A stretch of 64,000 bases of DNA from Fulvivirga ulvae. GTDB taxonomy: Bacteria; Bacteroidota; Bacteroidia; Cytophagales; Cyclobacteriaceae. Shown piece by piece: positions 52,327-61,895 of the stretch (position 1 is the stretch's first letter; each line of letters opens with the position of its first letter). A model generated the notes under the pieces. It made no database searches, had not been told where the DNA came from, and worked only from the letters and a program-made list of their open reading frames with translations. The DNA is taken from contig NZ_CP089981.1 in assembly GCF_021389975.1 (NCBI RefSeq), positions 2,691,501 through 2,755,500 of the forward strand. Direction: 5' to 3'. The translations under genes and the position numbers were made by a program.

Positions 52327-53181
52327 ATGATCATATTAAAGCTCTTTTCCCGGCTGCCCATGTGGTTGCTCTACATCTTTTCGGATATAATGTTCGTGGT
52401 TGTATACTACCTGACAGGTTATAGAAAACAAGTGGTAATTACTAATATCAGAAATTCGTTTCCGGATATGCCGGGCGATGAGGTGAAGGTAATTGCGAAA
52501 GAGTTTTACCGTAGGTTTATGGACTTTACTATGGAAACCCTGAAGGCATTCACTATTACAGAGGAAGAGCTAATAAAAAGGGTGAAGTTTACCAATTTAC
52601 CCGATGTTCAGCCATATGCTGACAGACACCAATCAATATTGGTTATTGCATCACACCAGTTTAACTGGGAATGGGCCTTGCTTACAGGCTGTATTGTACT
52701 TCCCTTTCCTGTGGATGCTGTTTATCAGAAGCTTTCAAGTAATAGCTTTAATGATCTTATGCTTAAAACACGATCCAGATTTGGAGGTCAGCCCGTCGAG
52801 AAAAGCAATATACTTCGTGTCGTACTTAAATCTAGGGAAAGGTTAAGAGCCCTTGGAATAGTGGCAGATCAATCTCCCAGAAGAAAATCTCAGAAATATT
52901 GGACTAACTTTCTGAATCAGGAAACAGCTTTTTTTTTGGGACCGGAACAAATAGCCAAAGTAGCGAAGTATCCTACCTTCTTTTTTAAAGTTAACAGAGT
53001 AAAAAGAGGATATTATACAGTAGAGCTGGTAAAATTAACAGAGCCCCCCTATGAAAAGGCAGATCATTCTATTTTGGAAGCTTATGCCAAGGCTACGGAA
53101 GCTTTGGTAATCGAAGATCCGGCTGGATATCTGTGGTCTCATAAGCGCTGGAAGCTAAGGAAAGAAGAGGAAATCGATTAG
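52327..53181 (+). CDS. LpxL/HtrB-family acyltransferase
   Basis: The 284-residue protein has an N-terminal membrane helix (MWLLYIFSDIMFVVVYY), the catalytic HxxxxE (H-Q-F-N-W-E in SHQFNWEWALL), the downstream GIVADQSPRR and the FFLGPEQIAK block, all of the lysophospholipid/lipid A acyltransferase (LpxL/LpxM) family. It adds secondary acyl chains to lipid A or related lipids at the inner membrane. Bacteroidota lipid A is penta- or tetra-acylated, so the exact acceptor is uncertain. It is monocistronic; a hairpin follows. Confidence 0.9.
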   Translation: MIILKLFSRLPMWLLYIFSDIMFVVVYYLTGYRKQVVITNIRNSFPDMPGDEVKVIAKEFYRRFMDFTMETLKAFTITEEELIKRVKFTNLPDVQPYADRHQSILVIASHQFNWEWALLTGCIVLPFPVDAVYQKLSSNSFNDLMLKTRSRFGGQPVEKSNILRVVLKSRERLRALGIVADQSPRRKSQKYWTNFLNQETAFFLGPEQIAKVAKYPTFFFKVNRVKRGYYTVELVKLTEPPYEKADHSILEAYAKATEALVIEDPAGYLWSHKRWKLRKEEEID

Positions 53182-53210
53182 GTTGATCCATATACATAGA
53201 ACTATCCTTC

Positions 53211-53244
53211 AAAATAAAAATGGAGCCCGCATTGCGCGGGCTCC
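53211..53244. terminator. Bidirectional terminator between the acyltransferase and the PLP enzyme
   Basis: GGAGCCCGC-ATTGC-GCGGGCTCC with an A-run on the left (T-run for the minus strand). Strong for the PLP gene; the plus side lacks a T-run. Confidence 0.8.
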
Positions 53245-53265
53245 TTCGGCGGTTTAGGCCAACTA

Positions 53266-54516
53266 TTAGGTAGTTACTTTTTCCAGAGCTTGTTCAATAT
53301 CCCAGATAATGTCCTTATAATTTTCAACACCCACTGACAGCCGGATCATTTTATCCGTAATCGACATTTTTTTCCTTAATTCAGGGTCTACATCAGCATG
53401 AGTCATAGTAGCAGGGTGTTCTGCCAGGCTTTCAGTGCTTCCGAGACTTACTGCCAGCTTAATAAGTTTCATGCTGTTCAAAAACTTAAAGGCTTCCTTT
53501 TCTCCGCCCTTGATATCGAAAGATACCATGGCTCCATTGCTTTTGCTTTGTCTTTGATGGATTTCGTACTGTCGGCTGTCTTCCGGTGTGATATTTCCCA
53601 GATAATACACCTTTTCCACCATGGGGTGATGATTTAAAAACTCAGCTACTTTTGCAGCATTTTCTGCTTGCTGGTCCATTCTTACTTTTAGCGTTTCTAG
53701 GCTTCTCATAAGCAACCAGCCAGTCCAGGGGCCGGCCATACAACCCAGAAATGTGCGTAGCACTTTGACACGGCCTATCAGCTCTTTTGAGCCTAAGCAG
53801 GCTCCGGCAATTACATCGCTATGTCCGCCTATGTATTTGGTGGCTGAATATATAACCAGATCGGCGCCATGCTCCAGCGGATGTTGCCACAACGGTCCCA
53901 TGTAAGTATTGTCAACTGCCATATACACCTGTTTTGTGTCAGTGGAATACAGTTTTGCAACCTCTTTATACATACCGATATCAATAAGCGCATTCGTTGG
54001 ATTAGCAGGAGTCTCCAGATAAACAAACGCCAGCTTATTTCCATGCTCATGTTTTTTAAGCTTTTCCAGAACTTCTTCTTTGGAGTCATATGCCGTTACG
54101 CCCAGAGTATGGATACCGAATGACGGAAGTATTTTAGAAATGAAATGATCTGTGCCACCATAAACCGGACTGGAATACAATATGAGATCACCCGGCTTCA
54201 AAAACTCCAGGAGCGTGGTGCTTATAGCAGACATCCCACTTTCAAAAACGGCTGCATCTTCTGCTTTGTCCCATAGAGTAAGCCTGTTTTCTAAAATTTC
54301 AAGATCAGGATTATTCAGTCTGCTGTAGATAAGGCCCAGCTCTTCATCAGGGTGTTTTTCACGAAGGCCATAAGCCACCTCAAAGAAATTTTTGCCTTCT
54401 TCAGCATTCTTAAATACAAAGGTGGAGGTTTGAAATATTGGACATTTTATGGCTCCTTCAGAAAGTTCTGGTTTGTAACCATAAGACATCATTAAGCTTT
54501 CAGGAGAAAGATTCAT
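53266..54516 (-). CDS. Cys/Met-metabolism PLP-dependent enzyme (cystathionine gamma-synthase / methionine gamma-lyase type)
   Basis: The 416-residue protein is a gamma-family PLP enzyme: YSRLNNPDLEILENRL, ESGMSAISTTLLEFL, the Tyr in SSPVYGGT, the aspartate of AVDNTYM and the PLP lysine in YSATKYIGGHSD. It could act as cystathionine gamma-synthase, gamma-lyase or methionine gamma-lyase; the length and the EHPATMTH ending are shared and do not separate them. A divergent Lrp-type regulator gene 133 bp away suggests amino-acid-responsive control. Confidence 0.88.
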   Translation of the reverse strand: MNLSPESLMMSYGYKPELSEGAIKCPIFQTSTFVFKNAEEGKNFFEVAYGLREKHPDEELGLIYSRLNNPDLEILENRLTLWDKAEDAAVFESGMSAISTTLLEFLKPGDLILYSSPVYGGTDHFISKILPSFGIHTLGVTAYDSKEEVLEKLKKHEHGNKLAFVYLETPANPTNALIDIGMYKEVAKLYSTDTKQVYMAVDNTYMGPLWQHPLEHGADLVIYSATKYIGGHSDVIAGACLGSKELIGRVKVLRTFLGCMAGPWTGWLLMRSLETLKVRMDQQAENAAKVAEFLNHHPMVEKVYYLGNITPEDSRQYEIHQRQSKSNGAMVSFDIKGGEKEAFKFLNSMKLIKLAVSLGSTESLAEHPATMTHADVDPELRKKMSITDKMIRLSVGVENYKDIIWDIEQALEKVTT

Positions 54517-54584
54517 TCAGATTTTATATTTTAATTTAGCTCCGAATGTAGTTTTTTGTTCTTTATAAGTAAATAGAGCTAGAA

Positions 54585-54626
54585 TATATTTCTGTTATTT
54601 GTAGTTTAGTAGATTATATTTCTGTT
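54585..54626. promoter_or_regulatory. Two direct repeats TATATTTCTGTT in the Lrp/PLP intergenic region
   Basis: Identical 12-bp repeats begin at 54585 and 54615, exactly 30 bp apart (about three helical turns), between the two divergent genes. This suits binding of an Lrp-type octamer along one face of the DNA. Confidence 0.5.
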
Positions 54627-54649
54627 GCGGCGTTAAGCTTTTGTTTTTT

Positions 54650-55132
54650 ATGGAAAATATATCTTTTCTTAAACTGGACGAACTGGACTTAAAGCTCCTG
54701 AGTCTGCTTCAACGCGATGGCAAAATGAAGCATAAGGAGCTGGCATCTGAATTAAATCTCACAGTAACACCTGTTTACGAGCGTATCAAAAGACTCGAAA
54801 GAACAGGTGTTATTCAAAAATATGTGGCTATACTCGACCGTGAAAAAATCGGCAGGGAGCTTATTGCATTTTGTATGGTAAAACTTGAAAAGCATTCATT
54901 ACCCAACCTCCAGGTTTTTGAAAAACGAATACTCAATATACCAGAGATTCTTGAATGTTTTCACCTGGCAGGCGAATATGACTATATACTCAAGGTAGCC
55001 GTCAAAGATATGAATGCCTACCAGGAGTTTACCGTCAAAAAACTCTCGGTAATTGAAGGGGTAGCTACCATCCATAGCTCTTTTGCCATGTCCGTGCTTA
55101 AATCCACTACCGCTTATACCTTAGGAGAGTAG
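54650..55132 (+). CDS. Lrp/AsnC-family transcriptional regulator
   Basis: From ATG 54650 the product has 160 residues; a TTG three codons upstream is less likely. An N-terminal winged helix (LDELDLKLLSLLQRDGKMKHKELASELNLTVTPVYERIKRLERTGVI) is followed by the RAM ligand domain (FHLAGEYDYILKV; VIEGVATIHSSFAMSVLK). Such proteins sense amino acids and bind DNA as octamers. The adjacent divergent gene encodes a Cys/Met PLP enzyme, a likely target. Its 3' end overlaps that of the helicase gene by 12 bp. Confidence 0.92.
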   Translation: MENISFLKLDELDLKLLSLLQRDGKMKHKELASELNLTVTPVYERIKRLERTGVIQKYVAILDREKIGRELIAFCMVKLEKHSLPNLQVFEKRILNIPEILECFHLAGEYDYILKVAVKDMNAYQEFTVKKLSVIEGVATIHSSFAMSVLKSTTAYTLGE

Positions 55133-58051
55133 AGATTCGATGTCCTCTTTGGACAAACTCTTCACAAAGCTTTCCTCAGTTGTAATCAACTCACTGGCTA
55201 GTTTTCGTTTATGTTTTTGAAGTGCCAGTATTTTTTCCTCTACCGTATTTTTGGAGATAAATTTATAGGTAAACACCTTATTTTCCTGACCGATACGGTG
55301 AGCCCGGTCAACAGCCTGAGCTTCAATAGCCGGGTTCCACCAAGGGTCAAGAATAAAGACATAATCTGCCTTGGTAAGGTTTAGACCAAGTCCACCGGCC
55401 TTTAAAGAAATCAGGAATACCTTCAGTGTAGATTCATTTTGGAAACGCTCTACTTGCGCTTGTCTGTCTTTTGTAGATCCATCAAGGTAAGCAAAATCAA
55501 TATTCTTTTCTTTAAGATGCTCAGCCAGGATAGACAGGTGCTTAACAAACTGACTGAAAATCAGAATTTTATGATCATCACGAATAGCATTGTCTAATTT
55601 CAGTATCACATCCTGCATTTTACCAGAGTCTCCGTTATATTCCAGATCTACCATTTTAGGGTGATTTGCAATTTGGCGGAGTTTGGTAAGGCCCTGAAGT
55701 AAAAGCAATTGCGACTTATTAAGCCCTTGCATTTCAATGTTTTCAAGGATCTTATTTCTATAGTAAGATTTTACCTTGTCATATTCTTTTTCCTGGGCAG
55801 GAGTAAGGTCGCTATACTGAACGTTTTCTACCTTTTCAGGAAGCTCGGTGGCTACCTGAGACTTGTGTCTGCGTAGAATGAAAGGTTTAATAATAGCATT
55901 AAGCTTCCTGGTTTTTTCCTCATCATTCTTTTTCTCAATAGGGTTGAGAAATTCATTTTTAAAGAAAGATTGTGAGCCCAGAAGCCCGGGGTTAATAAAG
56001 TTCATCTGAGACCATAGGTCCATGGTGCTGTTTTCCAAAGGGGTACCGGTAAGGATCAACCTGCTGCGAGAGTTAAGCTGTCTTACTGCTTTTGCTATGT
56101 TGGATGCAGGGTTCTTTATAGCCTGGGACTCGTCCAGAATTACATAATTGAAGTAATAATCCGTAAGCAGGTCAATATCGAGCCTTACTATACCATACGA
56201 TGTAATGATAACATCATACTTGGCAAATTTCTCCGGATTTTTATCTCTGTTGGTACCCGTGTAAGTGAACACCTTTAGCTTTGGTGTAAACTTCTTAGCC
56301 TCCGCTTCCCAGTTATAAACCAACGAAGTAGGCATAATAAGCAGAGAAGCACCCTGTGCCCCGGATTCTTTCTGCGACAACAACATAGTCAGGGTCTGTA
56401 CAGTTTTACCGAGACCCATGTCATCGGCAAGGCAGCCTCCGAACTTATATTGATTAAGAAAATGCAACCAGTTATAGCCGGCAAGCTGATATGGACGCAG
56501 CTTCCCTTTAAAGTTTTTGGGTATAGGCGCATCTTCGATAGTCTCGAAACCTTTCAGCGATTCGAGCTTTTTGCTCATGGTAACTTTGGCCAGGTTGCCA
56601 TTTTCCAGATCCTGAACCAAAGCAAGGTGGTGCTTTTTAAGCTTAGGATCGCCGTTTTCATCTTCTTCAGAGAACGCAAACAGCTCTGAGTATTCATTGA
56701 GCCACGACTCCGGTATTACAGCAATCTCGCCATTTGGAAGCTCCACTTCAAGCTTCTTCTTGCTTATTAACTTACGAAGCTCTTTAAATGAGATTTCGTA
56801 GTCTCCAAACTGTATTACGGCATGAATATCAAACCAGTCAATATTTTCCCTTACTTCAACGCTGATTTTATACTCACCAATAAAGTACTTCTTGGATGAC
56901 CGACCCTTTTGATCTATAATAAATTTGCGGAGCTCCAGTTCTTCTCTGTATTCATCTAACCATGCAAAAGCTGTAGTTTTTGATATTGCAGCTTTTGAAT
57001 TTCGTACCGGAAGCCCCGAATTTGTCATAAATTGAATGATCTCTTTTTCGTCATCCAGTTTACGGGTCACCCTATGGAAAGTATAGCTGTCTCCTTGTTT
57101 ATCAACAGATACGCTCACAGGCCCTATATTACTTGCCTTGAATTTAAAAGGACCGTATTGAAAAGATAGCTCCAGCAGGATTTTCTCGTTTTCTTCGGTG
57201 GCCTGACCATTACCATTTTCACCAAATAGAGACATACTCGTGCCACTTCCTGCCAGCTCCGAAATAGTAAGTATAGGGATAGGATTGTAGCGTTCGCTGT
57301 TGATCTCGAAGCCTTTGGCATAAACGTCAAAGGACGCGATAAGCGGAGCAACAAACTTATTGTAGTAAGTTTCCTCTACGTTTTTAGGGATTACTATAAA
57401 TTTCTTATTAAGGAATGGGGCTAATTTTTTGCCATCGACATCTTTTTCGAAGGAGTATAACTTGCCTTCAAGCACCATCCATGCCGGACTTTTGCAAATG
57501 ATGTAAGCACCCTTGTATTGAAAATCTATCTTTTCGCCATTATACTTAATGGTTGGGAAATAGTGCGTATTCTCTTCGTTTCTTCTAAAGTGAAACAGTA
57601 CAGTCGCTTTTTGCTCCAGTACTTCAATTTTTTTCCAGGCAGGCTCTCCGTCATTGCCCATTTCATACAGCCATTTGCCCTGAATTCTCTCAAGTATTTT
57701 GGATCTTCTCCTTTCGAGGTAGTTTTCTATCTCTGTTTTTAGAATGTCATTGTTTTTGCCATTGTCATATACCTTTGGGAAAAATTCTTCCGGTTTAACA
57801 TTCTTTTTATTGAAATGCTTGATGACGGCTTCCTGCTGCATTTGATCCATCAACTCTATAAGCTCATAATCTGTATTATCCAATCGGGAAGCAAATTCCT
57901 TCGCGTTTTTAGAAGAGATGTTTTGGTGTTGTAACGTTAGTTTGCCTTTGTCGTCAAGATGCACCACGAATGACTCGAATATATATCCAAGATATTCGTG
58001 CTCATATAACGAGTATATGATTTGAAATGGTTGGGCTGCTGATATTTTCAT
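55121..58051 (-). CDS. SNF2-family ATP-dependent helicase-like protein
   Basis: The 976 residues have a long N-terminal region (about 1-500) with SWIM-less, helicase-associated character, then an SNF2 domain (Walker A DDMGLGKTVQTL, DESQ box ILDESQAIKNPAS, LTGTPLENS) and a helicase C domain (KILIFSQFVKHLSIL; LKAGGLGLNLTKADYVFILDPWWNPAIEAQAVDRAHRIGQ). Such bacterial SNF2 proteins act on protein-DNA or RNA polymerase complexes; some belong to defence, but no defence genes surround it. It is a stand-alone gene. Confidence 0.93.
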   Translation of the reverse strand: MKISAAQPFQIIYSLYEHEYLGYIFESFVVHLDDKGKLTLQHQNISSKNAKEFASRLDNTDYELIELMDQMQQEAVIKHFNKKNVKPEEFFPKVYDNGKNNDILKTEIENYLERRRSKILERIQGKWLYEMGNDGEPAWKKIEVLEQKATVLFHFRRNEENTHYFPTIKYNGEKIDFQYKGAYIICKSPAWMVLEGKLYSFEKDVDGKKLAPFLNKKFIVIPKNVEETYYNKFVAPLIASFDVYAKGFEINSERYNPIPILTISELAGSGTSMSLFGENGNGQATEENEKILLELSFQYGPFKFKASNIGPVSVSVDKQGDSYTFHRVTRKLDDEKEIIQFMTNSGLPVRNSKAAISKTTAFAWLDEYREELELRKFIIDQKGRSSKKYFIGEYKISVEVRENIDWFDIHAVIQFGDYEISFKELRKLISKKKLEVELPNGEIAVIPESWLNEYSELFAFSEEDENGDPKLKKHHLALVQDLENGNLAKVTMSKKLESLKGFETIEDAPIPKNFKGKLRPYQLAGYNWLHFLNQYKFGGCLADDMGLGKTVQTLTMLLSQKESGAQGASLLIMPTSLVYNWEAEAKKFTPKLKVFTYTGTNRDKNPEKFAKYDVIITSYGIVRLDIDLLTDYYFNYVILDESQAIKNPASNIAKAVRQLNSRSRLILTGTPLENSTMDLWSQMNFINPGLLGSQSFFKNEFLNPIEKKNDEEKTRKLNAIIKPFILRRHKSQVATELPEKVENVQYSDLTPAQEKEYDKVKSYYRNKILENIEMQGLNKSQLLLLQGLTKLRQIANHPKMVDLEYNGDSGKMQDVILKLDNAIRDDHKILIFSQFVKHLSILAEHLKEKNIDFAYLDGSTKDRQAQVERFQNESTLKVFLISLKAGGLGLNLTKADYVFILDPWWNPAIEAQAVDRAHRIGQENKVFTYKFISKNTVEEKILALQKHKRKLASELITTEESFVKSLSKEDIESLLS

Positions 58052-58238
58052 TTTTAGTATACAAACAGAACCCGCAAATTAAGAAAAAAACATCATTTTA
58101 TAGAGGTTTTTTTATTCTAAATCGATCAATATCTAACATGGCCGGTAAAAGAATTTTTTCTACGGATCAATGGTCTATAACGCGGAAAGCGTTATTTATG
58201 TTATTAATACGTTAATATTTCGTTAGAAAACTTGCACA

Positions 58239-59462
58239 TCACAGGTTTTCGAGAGAGTTATATCTGGTGGCAATTACTGCCGGTCGATAGGAAATTATCA
58301 GGGTAATAAAGATGAGACTGAGGGACGTGTAAATGAAATCAGTAACTTTCATTTCGACGGGATAATTTTCCAGAACAGAGGTTTCCATTCCCATTGAAAC
58401 AATACCAAAAGTTTGCTGAAGCCAGCAGATCAGGCCACCCAGTACTAAGCCTAAAGCAGCACCACCAAGAGAAATAATCGCCCCTTCGGAAACAAAGATG
58501 CTTCGAATTAGGCGATTGCCTGCTCCCATGGCGTATAATATTGATATATCCTTCTTTTTGTCTATGGCCAGCATAGTCAGGGCAAAGAAAATATTAATAG
58601 AACCCACCGCCATAATAAAGGAGAAGGCGATAAATACAAAGAGCTTTTCAAGGTTTAGCAGCTTATACAGATCCGCATGTTGCTCCTCATTATCTAAAAC
58701 TTTAAAGCCAATACCCAACTTTTCGGATAAATGTTGCTCCACAGTATGAATTTTATAGCCAGCTTTAACCTTTATTTCAAGTGAAGTGCGCTTGTTGCCG
58801 TAGTCAAGCAGGTCGCGGGCAAATTCGAGAGGCACGAATATGTAGTTTTCATCGTAATTTTTCTCTATTGCAAAAACGCTACCCGGCAAAATATTCCGGC
58901 GGCTGTAAAGGTTGCTGATGTCTATGCTTCCCGGCTTCACATCTTTTATATAATGGACCTGAAGCGGGTATATATCACTGCCTGGCATTATGGACAGATT
59001 ATACTGTACACCACGGCCTATTATAGCATAGTTGATGTCATTTTCTCGCAACTTCAACTCACCACTGACAATGGCTGTATCAATACGTTTTTGTTCCAGA
59101 AAGTTTTCGCTAACTCCTTTTATAGTGGCTACCATGTCAGCATCTCGATACTTTACATATGCGTAATCTTCTATGACTTCTGTTACGATACCAACCCCTT
59201 CCACACTTTTGATAGCCAGAGACAGGCTGTCAGAAAAGATAAACGACTTGCCTTTTACGGCTTCAATTTTGATCTGAGGGTCGAATGAGCCATATAACGA
59301 CCTCAACAGGCCTTCGAGACCGTTAAAAACGGATAGCACAATGATTAATGCAGCTGTACATATGGCTACAATCAACATCGATATGACAGAGATCACATTG
59401 ATGAAGTTTCTTTTTCTTTTCGAAAAGAAATATTTCCGCGCTATGAAAAGAGGCAGGTTCAA
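58239..59462 (-). CDS. ABC transporter permease, LolC/LolE type
   Basis: The 407-residue protein has an N-terminal helix (FIARKYFFSKRKRNFINVISVISM), a periplasmic domain and three C-terminal helices with the FtsX-type loop (AIDKKKDISILYAMGAG), matching lipoprotein-releasing LolC/E permeases. With LolD it would extract lipoproteins from the inner membrane for transfer to LolA. No lolD is adjacent. It follows rbfA by 3 bp and so is probably co-transcribed. Between it and the helicase gene lies a region with an ATAACGC/GCGTTAT hairpin (58177-58195). Confidence 0.9.
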   Translation of the reverse strand: MNLPLFIARKYFFSKRKRNFINVISVISMLIVAICTAALIIVLSVFNGLEGLLRSLYGSFDPQIKIEAVKGKSFIFSDSLSLAIKSVEGVGIVTEVIEDYAYVKYRDADMVATIKGVSENFLEQKRIDTAIVSGELKLRENDINYAIIGRGVQYNLSIMPGSDIYPLQVHYIKDVKPGSIDISNLYSRRNILPGSVFAIEKNYDENYIFVPLEFARDLLDYGNKRTSLEIKVKAGYKIHTVEQHLSEKLGIGFKVLDNEEQHADLYKLLNLEKLFVFIAFSFIMAVGSINIFFALTMLAIDKKKDISILYAMGAGNRLIRSIFVSEGAIISLGGAALGLVLGGLICWLQQTFGIVSMGMETSVLENYPVEMKVTDFIYTSLSLIFITLIISYRPAVIATRYNSLENL

Positions 59463-59465
59463 AAA

Positions 59466-59846
59466 TTATTCGTTTTCGCCCTCCTTATCTTCAGGCGGAA
59501 TGTTTAAGTCATCAATCAATTTGTCAATTTTCTGAGCCTTTTCCTCGACCTCATCTATGTAAAAATTTAGTTGGGGTACTATTCTTACCTGCTTGCCGAT
59601 TTTATTTCCCAAATCTCTTCTTATTTCGCTTTTGTGTTGACCTATTTTATCAAGCATAGATTCCTTGTCTTTCACCATAAGCATCGAGAGGTATACTTTA
59701 GCTATGCTCAGGTCGGGGCTTATGGTAACATCGGCCACCGTAACAAATGTATTAGCAAAAATACCCATCTTATCTTTCTGAAATATGTCGCTAAGATCAC
59801 GCTGGATTAACTTCGAAAATTTTTGCTGTCTTTTACTTTCATTCAT
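59466..59846 (-). CDS. rbfA: Ribosome-binding factor A
   Basis: The 126-residue protein has the KH-type RbfA fold: RQQKFSKLIQRDLSDIFQKD, VTVADVTISPDLSIAKVYLSM and VPQLNFYIDEVEEKA, with an acidic Glu-rich end. It helps 30S maturation. The LolC/E permease starts 3 bp downstream. No nusA-infB neighbourhood is present. Confidence 0.93.
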   Translation of the reverse strand: MNESKRQQKFSKLIQRDLSDIFQKDKMGIFANTFVTVADVTISPDLSIAKVYLSMLMVKDKESMLDKIGQHKSEIRRDLGNKIGKQVRIVPQLNFYIDEVEEKAQKIDKLIDDLNIPPEDKEGENE

Positions 59847-60063
59847 AGTTGCAAATATCCGATTAAATTTACTTTTTTTACTTGTGTAAGCTAATTTTCA
59901 ACTGTAGAGCGATCTATTTTGAACGGGTTTGGTAAGTTTAAGTGAAGCACAAATCGTGGTATCAATTTAAATGAGGCATCATAATTTCAATTTAGCCATT
60001 GATAATGGCCATGTTATCTTAAGATTCGCTTAATTTCGTGCACCCCATAAAACCGGATGAATC

Positions 60064-61461
60064 TTGTTAAACTACTTTAGAATAAACGATCCATACAGGC
60101 TGATCATTATATTTTTGGTGCTTTTGGCATTCCGACTGCCGATCATGCTTAATGATCATGCTCTTACCCTTCCTGAACTCAATTATATGCTGGTAGGTGA
60201 AATGCTTAATGATGGCGCTACGCTTTACGAAGGTGTCTGGGATAACATTGCCCCACTGTCCGCCTCGGTATATATGGTAATTGATTTCCTTTTCGGACGT
60301 TCACAATTGGCGTATCAGATAATAGCGTTGGTGCTTGTGGCATTTCAGTGCCTGGTGTTCAATCGTTTGCTGTTGCTTAACAAAGCTTACAACGAAAACA
60401 CCTATATTCCCGGCCTCATCTATGGCTTGTTAATGTCCTTCTTTTTCGACTTTATTACACTCACGCCGGTTTTGATGGGTACTACATTTCTATTACTTGC
60501 ACTGAATAATATCTTTAACCACATTGAATTCAGGGCCAAGCAGGATGAAATGATATTGAATATTGGCCTCTATTTGGGCATTGCATACTTATTTTATCTC
60601 CCCAATATCATTTTTGGTTTTGCTGCATTGCTTGTATTTGGCATATTCACTGGTACGGTGGCGCGGCGCTATATCTTAATACTTTTTGGGTTTTCCATAC
60701 CTATGATGCTTGCTGCATGCTATTTCCTGCTTAAAGGGCGGTTGACCGTTTTCATTTACAATTTTCTCGATCCCCTGCTGAACTACGAAGTTGAGCAGTA
60801 TATGTCGTTCAGAGAGATCCTTATTCTATTTTCAGTCCCTATATTTCTGCTCATTCTGGCTTTTGTAAGGATTAATCAGCGCGCCAGGTTTACTAACTAC
60901 CAGGTAAGGCTGACCCAGGTGATGTTTGTCTGGATTATATTTTCCATTGGTTTCGTTTTCTTGAGTGGAGTATTTGCGCCTAATACTTTTATGGTTTTTG
61001 TTCCATCGGCGGCCTTTTTTCTAAGTCATTATTTATTGCTGATAAAGAAAAGGTGGATGGCCGAAATTGCTTTTCAGGTTCTTTTTGCTTCTGTTATACT
61101 TTTCAATCTCGGTACATTTTTTGATTTCTTCTACAGTGCCAAATTGCTGCACTATGACGATTATTTGGTGAGAAAGGTAGATAAATATGTTGATAAGCGT
61201 ATACTGGTGCTGGATTATGATATGGCTCCCTATTTAAACGCCTATCCTGCCACCCCTTTTCTCAACTGGCAGTTGTCCGAAGAGTTGTTCAGGAACCCGG
61301 AATATTATGACAACCTTACTATTCTCCAAAAAGGATTTTCAGGTGACTTTCCTGAGGTCATTATTGATAAGCATGGAGTAATGTCTCCGGTATTTGAAAA
61401 GTTACCAGCCCTGAAATCCAGATACGATAAAAGGGCTGGCAATATTTATATTCTGAAGTAA
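60064..61461 (+). CDS. Multi-pass membrane protein of unknown function (DUF6427-like)
   Basis: The 465 residues are strongly hydrophobic with about ten membrane helices (e.g. LIIIFLVLLAFRLPIML; IIALVLVAFQCLVFN) and a C-terminal soluble part (KYVDKRILVLDYDMAPYLNAYPATPFLNWQLSEEL). The layout resembles a glycosyltransferase-like membrane protein without obvious catalytic motifs. The frame starts at TTG 60064, with a TGA just upstream at 60058-60060 and no ATG in the first 27 codons, so a non-ATG start is required. I do not recognise a precise function. It converges on rpiB two bases after its stop. Confidence 0.7.
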   Translation: MLNYFRINDPYRLIIIFLVLLAFRLPIMLNDHALTLPELNYMLVGEMLNDGATLYEGVWDNIAPLSASVYMVIDFLFGRSQLAYQIIALVLVAFQCLVFNRLLLLNKAYNENTYIPGLIYGLLMSFFFDFITLTPVLMGTTFLLLALNNIFNHIEFRAKQDEMILNIGLYLGIAYLFYLPNIIFGFAALLVFGIFTGTVARRYILILFGFSIPMMLAACYFLLKGRLTVFIYNFLDPLLNYEVEQYMSFREILILFSVPIFLLILAFVRINQRARFTNYQVRLTQVMFVWIIFSIGFVFLSGVFAPNTFMVFVPSAAFFLSHYLLLIKKRWMAEIAFQVLFASVILFNLGTFFDFFYSAKLLHYDDYLVRKVDKYVDKRILVLDYDMAPYLNAYPATPFLNWQLSEELFRNPEYYDNLTILQKGFSGDFPEVIIDKHGVMSPVFEKLPALKSRYDKRAGNIYILK

Positions 61462-61463
61462 GG

Positions 61464-61895
61464 TTAGCAGCCTATTTTGTCCACTCTTTTCTGATGCCTT
61501 CCACCTTCGAAAGGAGTCGAAAGAAAAACCTCCGTCATCTGCTCTACGAGGTCATAGTTCACAAACCTTGAAGGGATGCATATTATGTTGGCATCGTTGT
61601 GTAGCCTGGCCAATTCAGCAAGCTCTGTTTGCCAGCATATTGCCGCACGTACACCCTGATGTTTGTTAGCTGCCATAGCTACGCCATTGGCGCTGCCACA
61701 GACAAGTACACCACGATCATACTCCTTACTTTCTACAGCAGAAGATACAGGGTGGGCAAAATCAGGGTAGTCAACTGAATCGGCATTATGGGTGCCAAAA
61801 TCTTTTACAGTATGGCCTTTTGATTCCAGCCACGCAACTAATTTGCTTTTATATTCGTATCCGGCATGGTCTCCGCCGATAGCTATTTTACTCAT
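61464..61895 (-). CDS. rpiB: Ribose 5-phosphate isomerase B
   Basis: The 143-residue protein has the RpiB/LacAB pattern: MSKIAIGGDHAGYEYK, SVDYPDFAHPV, the catalytic cysteine in LVCGSANGVAMAANKHQGVRAA and the FLSTPFEGGRHQKRV end. It interconverts ribose- and ribulose-5-phosphate in the pentose-phosphate pathway. Its start overlaps the tatC stop by 4 bp (ATGA), so the two are translationally coupled. Confidence 0.94.
   Translation of the reverse strand: MSKIAIGGDHAGYEYKSKLVAWLESKGHTVKDFGTHNADSVDYPDFAHPVSSAVESKEYDRGVLVCGSANGVAMAANKHQGVRAAICWQTELAELARLHNDANIICIPSRFVNYDLVEQMTEVFLSTPFEGGRHQKRVDKIGC

Noticed and set aside
58138..58215. 25-codon frame starting MAGKRIF between helicase and LolC-type genes
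   Set aside because: Too short, with no coupling, start context or conservation information; it spans a hairpin, so a regulatory reading is as likely.
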